Assembly (NCBI GenBank): GCA_009767595.1
Contig: VSDK01004377.1
Span: 115,555 to 179,554 of the forward strand
DNA length: 64,000 bases
Direction: 5' to 3'
DNA from: Symbiodinium kawagutii
Lineage: Eukaryota; Sar; Dinophyceae; Suessiales; Symbiodiniaceae
Shown: positions 23,905-34,283 of the stretch, piece after piece
Numbering within the stretch: the stretch's first letter is position 1
Layout: the number at the start of each line of letters is the position of its first letter
Notes under the pieces: model-generated
What the model was told of the DNA's origin: nothing
The model's input: only the letters and a program-made list of their open reading frames with translations
Databases searched by the model: none
Program-made: the position numbers and the translations under genes

Positions 23905-24740
23905 AGTTAATGGTGAGTTCATGCTGAGTAATGTGCTTGGGTAGTGGTCAATTGATGGTTTGTTGATGATTAGCGAATGGTTAAGTCGGTTCGATGATGG
24001 TAAGTTGATGGGGTTGATGAAGGGTCAAGTGATGATTAAATGGTCAATTGACGGTCGATGAATGCTCAATTCAATTGACTTTTTTAATGGTTGATGGATG
24101 GTCAGTTAATGCTTTATTGGCAGCCAGCTAGTGGTTTACAACGACTATTAATGCATAGCGTTGGTGGCTAATAATGGTGGAATAATGGATAGGCAAGGAA
24201 TGGTTATCAGTGCATCATGGTGGTACAATGGTTAACATTTGGGAACCATGGTTAAGCTTGGGATCAAGAATGATCAACAATGGACATAGCTAAAAGTGGT
24301 TGTGAATGGATGGCAATGGTAAGGGATAAAGGGAAAATGGTACATCATGGCGACATATTAATGGGTATATATGATGGTGATCTGACGCCTGTTTACGGGT
24401 AATATCTGGCGACAGTGATGGCTGAACGTTTATGCAATTGTGCAATGGTTGATGATGGAATGGCCATCCAGAATTGTGCCAAATGATTATCGTTCAAGGT
24501 TTGCGATACCCGACAATAATTCTTAGCTCATGGTGATTAAATGTTCGATCAATAATTGATCATGGGCAATCGGTCAAAAAGCTGGTAAGTGATGGTTGGT
24601 GTACAAACTTGAAAGAACTGCAATATTGACAAATAAGAACAACAAACATCTCTAATGGCACATGACATGATCGTACGATCGCAGAGATGCGAAAAATCAA
24701 CACTTGTCAGGACAGTGACAGGGAGATAGCTCCAGTTGAT
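23905..24740. repeat. TGATGGTTAATGATGG-type repeat DNA
   Basis: A long run of degenerate GATGGTTGAT/AATGGTTAAG motifs. No ORF of interest. Confidence 0.7.
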
Positions 24741-25097
24741 TTGTCAAGATTTATATCATTTCATTATTCATAAAAAGCACTAGCCCAACTATGATAAGAG
24801 TACAACTGTACAACCCCGTTAAAAGAAGATCTACATCCCAAAAAGAAGTGGGGATTGGGCACAAATGACAAAGACAAACAACACTAGCGCTGCCAGTACC
24901 TGAGCTTACACAGCACCAGCCGCCAAGGACACCAGCATCCCAATCAAATCCAAACAAGAACGACAAGAATTAATTCAGCCTATCAAATAGTAGCCAATCA
25001 AACAATTAATCCCAATCAAAATAACCAGTGGCCAACAAGAAGACCAAGAACATCAGCAACAACAAAACAACGAATAAGTACATCCAATATATAGAAA

Positions 25098-25168
25098 CAA
25101 CATCAACATCAACAACAACAACAACAACATCATCAACACCAACATCATCAACAACAACCACGACAACC

Positions 25169-25226
<58 letters not shown>

Positions 25227-25228
25227 CC
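25098..25228. repeat. (CAA)n microsatellite
   Basis: Nearly pure CAA array. The poly-Thr and poly-Leu ORFs here are artefacts. Confidence 0.95.
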
Positions 25229-25298
25229 CAATTACTGTATGACGTTTGATCATCAAAAGTAATCAGTTAAACTGAATTGACCTCTTCTTAATTGCTAG

Positions 25299-25430
25299 TT
25301 CATACCCGGAGATGGCCATTGATGGCCAGCAACCGCTGGCTGAGATCCCCCACTGGATTGGCTATGTCCACCTGCCGACCCTGAGGTTTCTCTGGATTCG
25401 GCCGCCTAGCACAACAGCCCAAGCGGCTTG
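25299..25430 (+). CDS. exon, left chain (well supported)
   Basis: Acceptor TTAATTGCTAG, donor GGCTTG|GTACGT; 132 bp with one open frame containing LAEIPHWIGYVHLPTLRFLW. It leaves in phase 2, matching the next exon at 25606. Unknown function. Confidence 0.5.
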
Positions 25431-25605
25431 GTACGTGTATCCCTGCGATTCTTAGGTGTATACATGCCATTGGACTAATCATGTGTACATCACAGTTCCT
25501 GATGGTTTGTTCATGTCGAACAATGGTGAATGACATTTGAAAACAAGTTCACAATGAATCTAACTGGTTAACTGTCTGTTGATGTCTGTTGTACAAGTTG
25601 GTTAG

Positions 25606-25667
25606 CATGACGGTTCCGGATGCACCTCAGCACCCATCGTGGATAACCATCAACGGAATCTGCCTCG
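25606..25667 (+). CDS. exon, left chain
   Basis: After TTGGTTAG it enters with one base (agreeing with the exon at 25299) and reads MTVPDAPQHPSWITINGICL. It ends at a GC donor (CTCG|GCAAAA) or somewhat later at a GT donor. Confidence 0.42.
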
Positions 25668-25904
25668 GCAAAAACACAGAACACTTTCTGAAAAGTGGTT
25701 GGTTGTTGATGATTTACGATTGGTTGATAAATTGTGGTTGGTTGATAGGGGTTGAAGTGGTTAGACCTAGTTCTGTTCACTGAATTAGATCCCTGGGTTG
25801 CTCGGTTGATTGGTTGATTCAGGCGGGTCTGAGCACAGATTCCCTGGGTTGATCAGGCTTCTGGGGAGGCCAGGGGTTCTGATCGCAACGGGAAGGGATA
25901 AAGT

Positions 25905-26760
25905 GCATCTTCTCTATATCAACACCTGGAGTCATTTTTGATACTGCTGTGTCAAGGTCCTTAACAATCACTTGGGCTGACACAAATACCGAAAAGAAAC
26001 ACTGCGGAACAAAGCACAGTCCATTGGGCCGCCCCAATCGCCACACTGGGGAACTGACCGTACCATCAGAGTGCATGGTTCCGCGGTGAAACATCAAACA
26101 TCCCTCAACTTTTGAGCAGTCTCTTATCTACCTGTTATCAATTCTCTTGATTCCACACGCTGAGCAGCCGCAACAAGCCAGGAAGTGTACACTATCATGA
26201 CTCATCATCACAAGTAGAGTTTGGCACAGCTGCAGTGAAAACTTGGAATTCTCATCGTGCCACGTCAGAGTAGATGTGCTGCCAATGACTTCTTGCCGAA
26301 TGATGTGGGAAAATGATTTTCGGCAATGTCTCCGTTGCAAGACTTAATGACGTAGTTCCCTTAAGTGGCTGCGGTTAGTTTTGCAACGGCCCTCTCTAAC
26401 ACCCTCAAGAGCCCCTGGTGTTACCTCTTGTCTTCACAAGTCTCAATCCAAAGCGCAGTGCAGTTAAAGTAATCCGGAAACATCCCATGTCAGCTATCAA
26501 ATTTTCGACAGCACAAACACGAATGCGCAACTGTCAATGGTCTTACCCCCAAAAACAATTTTCGTGCAGAAACATGGAAACAAGCGTCAACTGCATCATT
26601 TCTGGAGCCCATCTTGGCATAGCATTTGACCCCTCGAAACGACCGAAACAGCTGTGCAGTCAGGTACTGTTTCGTCTCTCAGGCCACGCCGACAGCTACG
26701 TTTCAGTTGCGGTTCAACCGTCACCGTTCAGGTGTGTACAGGAAGGTCATCACCTAAGCC
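25905..26760 (+). repeat. direct repeat copy A (~0.9 kb)
   Basis: Matches 46185-47152 in the same orientation over most of its length, by eye roughly 75-80% identical with small indels. Shared blocks include GCCGCAACAAGCCAGGAAGT, ACTTGGAATTCTC, CGGCAATGTCTC and AGGAAGGTCATCACCTAAGC. It contains the conserved minus ORF listed next. Confidence 0.8.
26128..26340 (-). CDS. conserved small ORF in repeat copy A
   Basis: 70-codon minus frame ending CGCSACGIKRIDNR. The copy at 46370-46648 keeps the frame (TLTWHDENSKFSLQLCQTLL versus TLTCHVENSKCSLRLCRTLL) and differs by an in-frame 3-base indel (LLVMMSH/LLVMSH). This suggests past coding constraint. Family not recognised. Confidence 0.4.
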   Translation of the reverse strand: MQRRHCRKSFSHIIRQEVIGSTSTLTWHDENSKFSLQLCQTLLVMMSHDSVHFLACCGCSACGIKRIDNR

Positions 26761-26918
26761 ACGAGTGGTTTATAGTGGTGAATGATCATAAATAATAAGG
26801 GTTAAAAGATCCGGTTGATTGATGATTGGTGAATGTTTATGAATGTTTTCCAACTGGTCAATGATGGTTTTGTTCATTAATGGTCCGCGGAACATTGATC
26901 ATGAAGAACTATCATTGA

Positions 26919-27100
26919 TCATCTGGAGCTGCTATGTTCTCTGCACCTAAAATGAAGTGCTACAGCAACCCCCGGCTGTGAAGGAGATGCACAAAGGACC
27001 TCAGCTCCACGTCCTGCAGATTTCTTATCCTGTTGTTGTGGCAACTTGTAAGAAATCAATGTACAATCATCCATAGCCACGCAGCTGAAGGCAGACCGAG
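26919..27100 (-). CDS. gene W, probable 3' exon
   Basis: Minus-strand frame open from about 27377 to a stop at 26919. The most protein-like part is VAMDDCTLISYKLPQQQDKK, with a possible acceptor just upstream. Probable last exon of gene W; borders approximate. Confidence 0.35.
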
Positions 27101-27231
27101 GATAGGATCTGTTGAATATTAGTGCAGTGGCCAAAATCATCCAAAATCCATAGTGGCACTGGTTCAGAAAACACTTATATGCAACGGGAATGTGTGGAAC
27201 TTCGTGTAGCACTGCATGCCATTCGGAGGTC

Positions 27232-27350
27232 ACCAATTGCTCAAGAACCTGTCCACAGCCCACCTCGGACCCTGCAATTTTATTGTGGAGCTGCCATGAT
27301 CGGCACTCTGCAGATGGCTTCCCAGATCTTCTGCGCAAGAACTGTACAAG
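27232..27350 (-). CDS. gene W, internal exon candidate
   Basis: After a TTGTACAG acceptor on the minus strand the frame reads CAEDLGSHLQSADHGSSTIK then LQGPRWAVDRFLSNW, ending at a CAATTG|GTGACC donor. Confidence 0.4.
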
Positions 27351-27444
27351 AGAAAACAACAGGATCTCGGAAAACAACCTGAAGCACAGGGTGCTGACGC
27401 GCTTGACGGAGCTACTCGCTGCGCTCCAGGTTTCGACCTACCCT

Positions 27445-27500
27445 CAGCATCCCCCAGCCATTTGCTGAGAAGGGATGCTTTGATGAAATTGTATTGCTGG
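27445..27500 (-). CDS. gene W, small exon candidate
   Basis: Minus frame QQYNFIKASLLSKWLGDAEG followed by a GAGG|GTAGGT donor. The 5' border is uncertain. Confidence 0.3.
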
Positions 27501-28017
27501 AACATGTCACTCGTTGAGTCATATCAATAAAATTGACTTGATGATCATGGATGTTGCAGTTTGAAACAACCAAAGAAATGCACCGACCACAAGATAATAC
27601 CAAACCGTCTGAAACAGCACCAAGCATAATAAGAGGAGACTTCTATCTCTGGGCTATGCATACAAACATACTTTCTAGCTGCTACTCAGGCGCCCACCTA
27701 CATACCAACATTACAGAAACCTATGCATGTATAGTTGCATTGCATTCCATTCAATTCCGTAACATTGGGCTGCACTACACTACATCCTACATACCTGCAC
27801 CATTGAATGGGCTACCTTTTGACCTATGATACCAATAAAGTTGATCGGAACAAGAAAAGTTGGTCGGAACAAGAATTTAAGTATGACCAAGAATCATGTA
27901 CTGGAAATGATCACCTTCGCAGGATGTGTGCTCAAGCAGCCATTGCAAGCAACCATCTTGGTTCTGAATATCCATTCCATCTGTGTAATGGGTTTTGATG
28001 GGCATTCCACGTAAAAC

Positions 28018-28141
28018 CAGTGAGCTCCCCAAAGAGCTGCGTGTCTTTTTCAGAAAGCTCCACTTGAATACGGGTGCGCGGCGCGAGCGGCTCTTTGGCC
28101 ACAATGCAACAAGCCTGTACCTGAGAGTGCGGGCTGTGGAG
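28018..28141 (-). CDS. gene W, upstream exon
   Basis: Minus-strand exon after GCGTTGCAG, ending CTCACTG|GTTTTA. It encodes QACCIVAKEPLAPRTRIQVE then LSEKDTQLFGELTG, clearly protein-like. It lies head-to-head with the start of gene X (28309), about 170 bp apart, so the two may share a promoter region. Unknown product. Confidence 0.45.
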
Positions 28142-28308
28142 CTGCAACGCAACAGGTTTTAAATCCAAAGATCGAACTCATCCTTCAATCATTGAGCAAG
28201 GATTGGTAAACACGATGCATTTCAAGATCGAACTCATCCTTCAATGATGGCGCAGCCATTTGGCCCAGAGCTATCAGTACCATCCTATAGTTCTTGAACC
28301 GTGCTATC

Positions 28309-28397
28309 ATGCCTCCCAAGCGGCGTAACCGGGACCCCTTGGCTGGACTCCCTGATGGGGCAGTTGAAGCTTTCAATGCCTTCGCCTCTGATACTTG
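28309..28397 (+). CDS. gene X first exon
   Basis: The first Met gives MPPKRRNRDPLAGLPDGAVE then AFNAFASDTW, with a CTTG|GTATGT donor. The phase does not fit the next exon directly, so the donor may lie elsewhere or a tiny exon is missed. Confidence 0.5.
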
Positions 28398-28493
28398 GTA
28401 TGTGCTGAACCAGGTCTTTACATTGTATAGCATCAAATGTTCACCTTGTTTTCGAAACATCAAGTCTTTACACTGTCACTAAACATTTTCCAG

Positions 28494-28729
28494 TTGAACC
28501 TGAGGACTTGAAGAAGAGCACTGATCTCAAAGCCCGAGTCATTGGCATTGGGTCATTAGTGGTCTGGGTTGGCTCTAAGGGTGATACTCAGAATCAAGAA
28601 ACCATTGCTGCCAACAAAGAGTTCATTCGGATCTATGCCCATAGCCTGAAGATCTCCAAACACATGAAAGACATCAAGCCTTTGACAGCGGTGGTGAAGT
28701 CAGTCATGAAGGAATGGCAGGCAGCGCTT
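28494..28729 (+). CDS. gene X exon 2
   Basis: Acceptor ACATTTTCCAG, donor GCGCTT|GTTTGA; 236 bp leaving in phase 0. Contains KARVIGIGSLVVWVGSKGDT and VVKSVMKEWQAAL. Likely helical; no named domain. Confidence 0.65.
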
Positions 28730-28791
28730 GTTTGAAAAAGAAAACAAAGGTTTGACAAAAACAACGAAAATCATTTTATGTTTTTTGCAAG

Positions 28792-28950
28792 AACAAAGGT
28801 TGTGCAAGATTTTGCAAACATGCTCAGGTGGCTATGTCAACCAAGCAGGCAAAGGCTGATGCATGGTCAGTGAGAAAGTTCTGCAACCAGATTCGCCGTC
28901 TGCGAAGCCGATCAGAAACACAACGAAACGAAGATATCCAATCTTTGGCA
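28792..28950 (+). CDS. gene X exon 3, Cys/His motif
   Basis: Acceptor TTTTTTGCAAG; enters and leaves in phase 0. NKGCARFCKH resembles a small zinc-binding knuckle, followed by a basic stretch (CNQIRRLRSRS). Confidence 0.6.
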
Positions 28951-29030
28951 GTCACATGACTCAAGAAGCAAAAAGTATCAATTATAACTCAATCAAGTGC
29001 ACATGAACAGGGTGCAGAATTAATTGGTAG

Positions 29031-29729
29031 CTCAATCAAACCAAGGATTTCCTTCTGGATGTCAACAATGACAATGCCGATGATGATGATGGTGACACCG
29101 AGCCCGATAACAGCAGCTCTGAGGAGGTAGGTGCTGATCAGGCTCCAGTTGAGCAAGTATTTGTGCCGGCTCCTGCTGAGCTTGCTGTTGTTGAGCCAGT
29201 GGCTGAGCCAGTCTCTGAGCCGGCCATGGTTGTGCCAGCTGTGGTTGAGGTGGTGGGCGATGGTGGGGAAGATTGCGCTGCCAGCGCAGTAGGGGTTGAG
29301 CAAACAGCGTTGCCGCCCCCAGTGGAAACACGTGAAACTGGTGGGCTTCCAGTTCCAAGATTGCCCAAAGGTGAGATTGCAGCTGCTCCCATCGAGACCA
29401 GGATTTCAACGGGGAGTGGATCGAACTTTTACACTGAAGGGGATGAAGAGACTCAATTCCCACCTGGCTATCACCCCATCAAGAACCGATCCATCTCAGG
29501 GCATATGAATTGGGAAGCATGGATTGAAGGCCAAGGCACGGCCGTTCTTGAATTTATTTTTTCGGAGGGTTGGAGGGGGGTTAATTCTGGAAATTTGGGC
29601 TGTGGGGTCCCTGTAGGTGACATCGTATCCAGGCTTGCCGATCTGAAAGGCCGTTTGAAGAGCAAGGTTGCTCCACCGTCTTCTGTTGACACCATGGCTA
29701 CTCTTCCAATGGGAATGTCTGAAGCTGAT
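29031..29729 (+). CDS. gene X exon 4, acidic and Ala/Val/Pro-rich
   Basis: 233 codons, phase 0 in and out (TTGGTAG acceptor, CTGAT|GTTTCT donor). It begins with an Asp-rich run, then Pro/Val/Glu-rich repeats (about residues 45-75), then an ordered part with YHPIKNRSISGHMNWEAWIE and IVSRLADLKGRLKSK. No catalytic motif recognised. Confidence 0.65.
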
Positions 29730-29770
29730 GTTTCTTGACAAAAAGGTTGGCTCATGTGCAGCTCAATTAG

Positions 29771-30660
29771 TTGATCCCAATGTCTATAATCCCAGTTTCT
29801 GAGGAGTTGGCGCATCGTTTCACGACGATGGCTGTTGGTGACAAAGCTCCAGCACCATGGCATGCACATTCAATCATTGGATGATCAGTCATATCATTTC
29901 GCAATGTTTGAGCGTTGGTCTTTGTTTCCAGTTTGGTTGCGTGAGGTCATTGAGATTCCTGATGAGCCGGTGTCTACCACTGAAGCCTGTCCTGACCTGC
30001 CGCAAGCTTTGGTCATACCCGATGATGTAAAGGATGATGACTCAGATGTTATCATGAGTGGAGGATCTCCAATCCATGACTCTTCTGCAGAGAATGCCGA
30101 AGCGAAACCTGCAGACGATTTGGTTAGAAGGGAAGACCAGCGCAAGGTTCGCTATGGTCAGGCCAAGGGTCGTGGCCGTGGGCGAGGCAGAGGGTGGGGC
30201 AAAGAGGACCAGGTTGAAACCGAGCTTCCATCTGAGGGGGAACCGCCGCTTGACCATGCTGGTCCAGCTCCAGAGCCTGATGCCCCCCCAGCCAAACCCA
30301 AAAGAGCCCCACGAAAGCGGAAAGATCCTGCAACCCCAGACAAATCAAAGAGCGAGACAGGTGGTAGCCACGATGCCATGCCAAAGGCAAAGGCAAAGGT
30401 TAAGGCCACTGCAAAGTCAGGTACTGCAAAGGCTAAGGCGAAAGCCAAGGCAAAAAGTGAACCAGTTCGCAAAGATTTGGGACCTCTTTTCGATAAGGCT
30501 GCAGGTGAAGAGGGAGGTGAACCAGGGCGTGCAAATGAACCTTCTGCTTCATCTGGGAAAAGGAGAGGAAGCAATGGGGATGGGAAGGGCAGGGCGAGGA
30601 ATGCCAAGAAGGTAGAGGTTGAGATGATGACAGAGGACAAGAAGCTTCAGTTGAAACCGT
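29771..30660 (+). CDS. gene X exon 5, Lys/Ala-rich, with frameshift
   Basis: Phase-0 entry gives IPVSEELAHRFTTMAVGDKA, which meets TGA at 29882. One base over, the frame continues FAMFERWSLFPVWLREVIEI for another 250 codons with a GRGRGRGRGWG tract and Lys/Ala/Pro-rich repeats of basic, DNA-binding-like character. A single extra G near 29879 would explain the break. It leaves in phase 1 at CCGT|GTCTTG, matching the next exon. Confidence 0.6.
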
Positions 30661-30798
30661 GTCTTGACTTTTGCCTAATTTTTTTTTGCAAGGCTGCTCA
30701 TGCCATAGACCCATATACTTTTGTATGCTATTCTTTAATCTATTGAAACATGCATGTCTCAAAAACATAAAGTGTCTAAAAATGACTATTGTCCTCAG

Positions 30799-30974
30799 CC
30801 GCCTACTTCAGGCTCCTTGTTCACAACGACCTTTACCGTGTGGAACCCTATTGGACCCGCACCGTTTGTGGTGTTCGCCGCAAGTCAGATAGCAAGCATG
30901 CTTACTTGGCATCGGAGCCTAAGATGTTGACCAATATCAAGATTTGCAACCTCGTGGCTACTAGCCTGGAATTG
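30799..30974 (+). CDS. gene X exon 6
   Basis: TTGTCCTCAG acceptor, GAATTG|GTTTGC donor; 176 bp in consistent phase. Contains AYFRLLVHNDLYRVEPYWTR and VCGVRRKSDSKHAYLASEPK. Confidence 0.6.
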
Positions 30975-31109
30975 GTTTGCAGGTTACATGTTACCATCAA
31001 AGACTTGTACCCCACAATTAAGCTCACAGTGTTGCATTGGGTATGACTAGCCAGTAACTTCTGATGCCAGTTTCAGTTTGACTTCGGGGTGTGGTGATGT
31101 TGTTCAGAG

Positions 31110-31242
31110 ATCACACCGACAACAAACCCACATGACCGAGCTACTGGTTGCGGCGCCAAGGCTGCATGGCTGAAGGATCACCACGAAGCTCCTGACCTTT
31201 GCAATCCTGAGCTGGTGGATGCTGTTGAAGCCATCATTCAAA
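31110..31242 (+). CDS. gene X exon 7
   Basis: Acceptor TTCAGAG, donor TTCAAA|GTGAGT. Frame TGCGAKAAWLKDHHEAPDLC then NPELVDAVEAIIQ. Entry phase agrees with exon 6. Confidence 0.6.
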
Positions 31243-31485
31243 GTGAGTCGGATTGAGAGATTTTTGAGCCATCCTATAATATCAATTTTTGATTTCAAGG
31301 ATGTTTGGAGAGCGGTGGAAATCAATATCCTATAAGCCTATAATCCTATAGTGTCTTGACAACATCGAACTCTCTCTCTTATGATGATTTGTCTTCGCCT
31401 CACCGCTTTCTGTGGATGTTCGGGGTTACACAAGTAGGCTGAAATGCCTATTGTGATGAACCTTGCAAATCTTATTGGTTTGCAG

Positions 31486-31545
31486 GGCTTGGGTGGACAT
31501 GGCTCAAGTGATTGCATCTCCCGGCGCACTGACATGGGAAAAAAG
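31486..31545 (+). CDS. gene X exon 8
   Basis: TTTGCAG acceptor and AAAAAG|GTAGGC donor around 20 codons (GLGGHGSSDCISRRTDMGKK). The entry phase does not match exon 7, so one border is off. Confidence 0.45.
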
Positions 31546-31804
31546 GTAGGCCGCTTTGGAATGCTTTACTTGGCAAAGTATCCCACAGACTTCTGAGAGC
31601 ATGAGAATGCAGTCGCTAGTTTCCACAGCCTCATCCCCACCTGATAACGTTCATTCAAAAGGGGTTGCAAGACCGCAAAGCCTTTAAGAAATTCGAGCAA
31701 AAATATGGCCAAATAGAATTTTGGATTTCTTATAGTATTCTGGGCTGTAGATGTGAAAGTTGTTTGGGCGATAGTGACCTTTCTTGGTAAGACAGCATCT
31801 CCAG

Positions 31805-32030
31805 CACAAGTGCTCCAAGCGGCAACCTCCGAGGTTTGCGATGGGCAGAACGTCGAAGAACCTGAAGAAGTACTTGGATGTGGATGGTGCCACCCCTGCC
31901 AATTGCTTCTGCCCTGGGGGAGATGTTTGCAATGTGTCAATCGCTCAAGGGTATAGATTCTAAAGATGAAACAAACTTGTACCGATTCGTGTTGCAACCA
32001 TTTTGCCGAGACAAATCCTCATCCAATTGC
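31805..32030 (+). CDS. gene X exon 9, with frame break
   Basis: Begins after ATCTCCAG in the frame AMGRTSKNLKKYLDVDGATP. One base over (near 31898) it continues ASALGEMFAMCQSLKGIDSK then DETNLYRFVLQPFC. An inserted A would explain it. The 3' border and the frame near 32010-32060 are unresolved. Confidence 0.45.
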
Positions 32031-32213
32031 TGAACGGAAGGCTTTTTGGCTTTGAACTGTCGACTTTCCACTTAGCCATGGGTCGTGTGTGGGGTCCAGA
32101 AGTGCTGCTTCGCCGGCTATTCATAGCCAGAGTCCCTAAGGTCTGGTTGCTGAACTTGTTTTATGTGAGGAATCCCAGGACCCCAATATGTTACATTGTT
32201 TTGAACCTTGCAG

Positions 32214-32270
32214 GAAGTTGTTGTGACCATCCTGCTGCTCCTATTCAGCGCCAATATCGCGATATCCAGG
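32214..32270 (+). CDS. gene X exon candidate
   Basis: After ACCTTGCAG the frame reads SCCDHPAAPIQRQYRDIQ to a CCAGG|GTGCCC donor. A hydrophobic alternative frame is open too. Confidence 0.4.
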
Positions 32271-32359
32271 GTGCCCAATCTGCAACCAACATGTGTTTGA
32301 TTTAAGAAAGCGGATCCTCAGTACTTCGATCAAATTAGAATATGCCTTTGCTTGCCCAG

Positions 32360-32496
32360 GACTGGCAATTCTTGGAGCTCTTCGCTGGAGAGGCCAATAT
32401 TAGCAGGTCATGCAGGGAAGCATCTCTCAAAGGGGCTTCACTAGATCTTGAATATGGTGGGAGGGCGATGGACCTGACTACCGATGTGGGAATGGC
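32360..32496 (+). CDS. gene X, methyltransferase-like part 1
   Basis: Acceptor TTGCCCAG, phase 0. Encodes FLELFAGEANISRSCREASL then GASLDLEYG and AMDLTTDVGMA. The E-L-F-A-G glycine motif followed about 20 residues later by an acidic D-L-E resembles the SAM-binding start of a Rossmann methyltransferase. It leaves in phase 2 at ATGGC|GTGCCT, in exact agreement with the next exon. A catalytic motif was not identified, so activity is not shown. Confidence 0.65.
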
Positions 32497-32589
32497 GTGC
32501 CTTGTACTTGCAGAGATTACATGATTGCAAATTGTACTTCAACATCTTTTCATGGGTCTATATGTTTCTTATCATGTTAATCATCTAAG

Positions 32590-32760
32590 GACAGCTCTGG
32601 TTGGGGTGTTGAAACTCCTGCCCCGGTCACTGGGCATCCTGGCACCAGTCTGCTCGTCGATGGGGTTCCTTTGCGCCTCACAAACGAAGCGGTCATTCGT
32701 GCTGCCGCTTGGAGACTCCAACAATTCCCATGTCTTCACTGGTAACCTATTGGCTGTCAG
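32590..32760 (+). CDS. gene X, methyltransferase-like part 2
   Basis: Acceptor ATCTAAG, donor GTCAG|GTACCT. Contains LGILAPVCSSMGFLCASQTK and FVLPLGDSNNSHVFTGNLLA. The P-V-C-S-S segment sits where C5 methyltransferases place a PC motif, but the resemblance is partial. Phase 2 in and out. Confidence 0.65.
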
Positions 32761-32933
32761 GTACCTTGTCACAATTGTTCGAATGATGTTGCACTAACAT
32801 TCAAAACTGTGTATGGTTTACCCCATAAAAAGAAAAACATTAGAAGATATTCATCTGAGGATTTGTCACGTTGGTTGCTTTATGGAGGAATCGATGTGAG
32901 GGCTGATTCCATTTTGTTCCATGTGTTGCTGAG

Positions 32934-33037
32934 GGCTATTCTCATATGCTGGGTGCTCGCTGCTTTGGGGCACACCTTCCTGATCGAACAGCCAGCAGGG
33001 TCGAAATTCCGATACTTTCCACAGTGGCGTTACTTTT
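32934..33037 (+). CDS. gene X, methyltransferase-like part 3
   Basis: Acceptor GTTGCTGAG. Encodes AILICWVLAALGHTFLIEQP then AGSKFRYFPQWRY. LIEQP is the recurring block I associate with this dinoflagellate family. The donor is probably the GC type TTTT|GCAAGT, which gives agreement with the next exon. Confidence 0.6.
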
Positions 33038-33132
33038 GCAAGTACATCTGCAAAGTTCCTTGCTCTAAATAATTTTTGAATTGTCCAGCAAGTGTTCAAT
33101 TACCAGTTCCCCTCTCAGCTCTTAACCAATAG

Positions 33133-33237
33133 CTCAGGTTTTTCGGCAAGGTATGTGGATGCGACATTATGGATCGGAGAGTTGCAAGCACACCTATCTT
33201 TGGAGCAACAGTTATGGTGTACGTCATCTCTCATTGG
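33133..33237 (+). CDS. gene X, conserved block
   Basis: After ACCAATAG the frame reads VFRQGMWMRHYGSESCKHTY then LWSNSYGVRHLSLG, with a TTGG|GTAAAC donor. The WMRHYGS...K...WSNS pattern is typical of the family. Confidence 0.6.
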
Positions 33238-33333
33238 GTAAACTTACGAAGGACCTAATTCATACTGATGTGATGGAATCCCTTTTTCTCCAACTACGCA
33301 CGTGACCGCGCACACACATGCTGTGCCTTGCAG

Positions 33334-33429
33334 GAGCAACGCCGATCTGCTGTGCCTCTGGCGGTGGCAGACGTTGACAAGCATGGCAAGAAACGGGCGA
33401 CCGGGGTCAAGAAGCGGTTGAAGAAATCA
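33334..33429 (+). CDS. gene X, basic exon
   Basis: GTGCCTTGCAG acceptor; frame AVADVDKHGKKRATGVKKRL. The 3' border is unclear (a GA donor is possible). Confidence 0.5.
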
Positions 33430-33782
33430 CAGATTTTCTTTTGCAAATTCAGTATATTTTTGTTTCTGGGGTACTCATGGACATGTTGAAGATTTAGCGT
33501 GAATTGTTTTCAGGTTCTCAGTACATAACGTGGGAGAAATCAATAGAAACCGTTCCCAACAAAAGTGTTTGGACTATGACAACTTTTGTTTCTAAGATTT
33601 TCTGTTAAACAGTCCCATCATCAATCTCGTTTGGAAAGGTAATGATTCTTCCAATAACAAAGATCAATCTATTCCGTGTCCTGTATCATGCTCATGAAAG
33701 GTTGTGGAATAAGAATTATGGATCCTCTACCATCCACATGTATTCGGACCAGAATGCATGGTTGCCAAACGCCGTGCCTAAG

Positions 33783-33879
33783 GGTCTACACGATGGCCTT
33801 TGGCAAACGTGTAGCGCAAATTCTGCCAACTTTGCCACAAGAAGTCAAACCGCTTCGCAACCCTCAGGAGCTTAGTTTG
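33783..33879 (+). CDS. gene X, YTMAFGKRVA exon
   Basis: Acceptor GTGCCTAAG, donor AGTTTG|GTGATA. Frame VYTMAFGKRVAQILPTLPQE. Corresponds to the short block closing the methyltransferase-like region in relatives I recall. Confidence 0.5.
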
Positions 33880-34087
33880 GTGATAATCTTATCTATAGGT
33901 GTTGCAACAAGAGTCTTGGATTCCCATCTCGGACCCATGCGGAAAGCATAGGCTGTGGTGAACAATTTGGGGTGTGATGTATAAGTTTCGGGTTCTTGGG
34001 TGATGCGCTGTAGTACAGCATTGGAAATCTTCAACAATATTTGGTTGTATCTTACACAATGGAAACCCCTTTTCCAATCTTTACCAG

Positions 34088-34283
34088 CTGGCCCAATCCC
34101 GAGAAGTGGTGAATCCTGGCAGGACCCTGGCCCAACATCAGTGGCCACACAGCTGGCAAGCCTGACCCAGTCGGAGATTTGGAGCCTTGCGGAGATGGAC
34201 AAAGTGGTTGCTTATTTAAGCAAGAATAAGCATCTGTCACTCCCGGAACCATTTGCTAAGGCACTTCAAGTTGAGTTGGCTCG
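34088..34283 (+). CDS. gene X exon candidate
   Basis: After CTTTACCAG the frame reads TQLASLTQSEIWSLAEMDKV then VAYLSKNKHLSLPEPFAKAL, ending at GC (34261) or GT (34284) donors. Confidence 0.5.

Noticed and set aside
25028..25256. poly-Thr and poly-Leu ORFs
   Set aside because: Translations of a (CAA)n array on the two strands.
30158..30640. 160-codon minus ORF
   Set aside because: Antisense of the Lys/Ala-rich gene X exon 5, open because of its codon bias.
32342..33237. calling the LELFAG block a DNA cytosine methyltransferase
   Set aside because: Only the SAM-motif-like start and a weak PxCSS segment are seen; the ENV and target-recognition motifs were not found, so no enzyme name is given.
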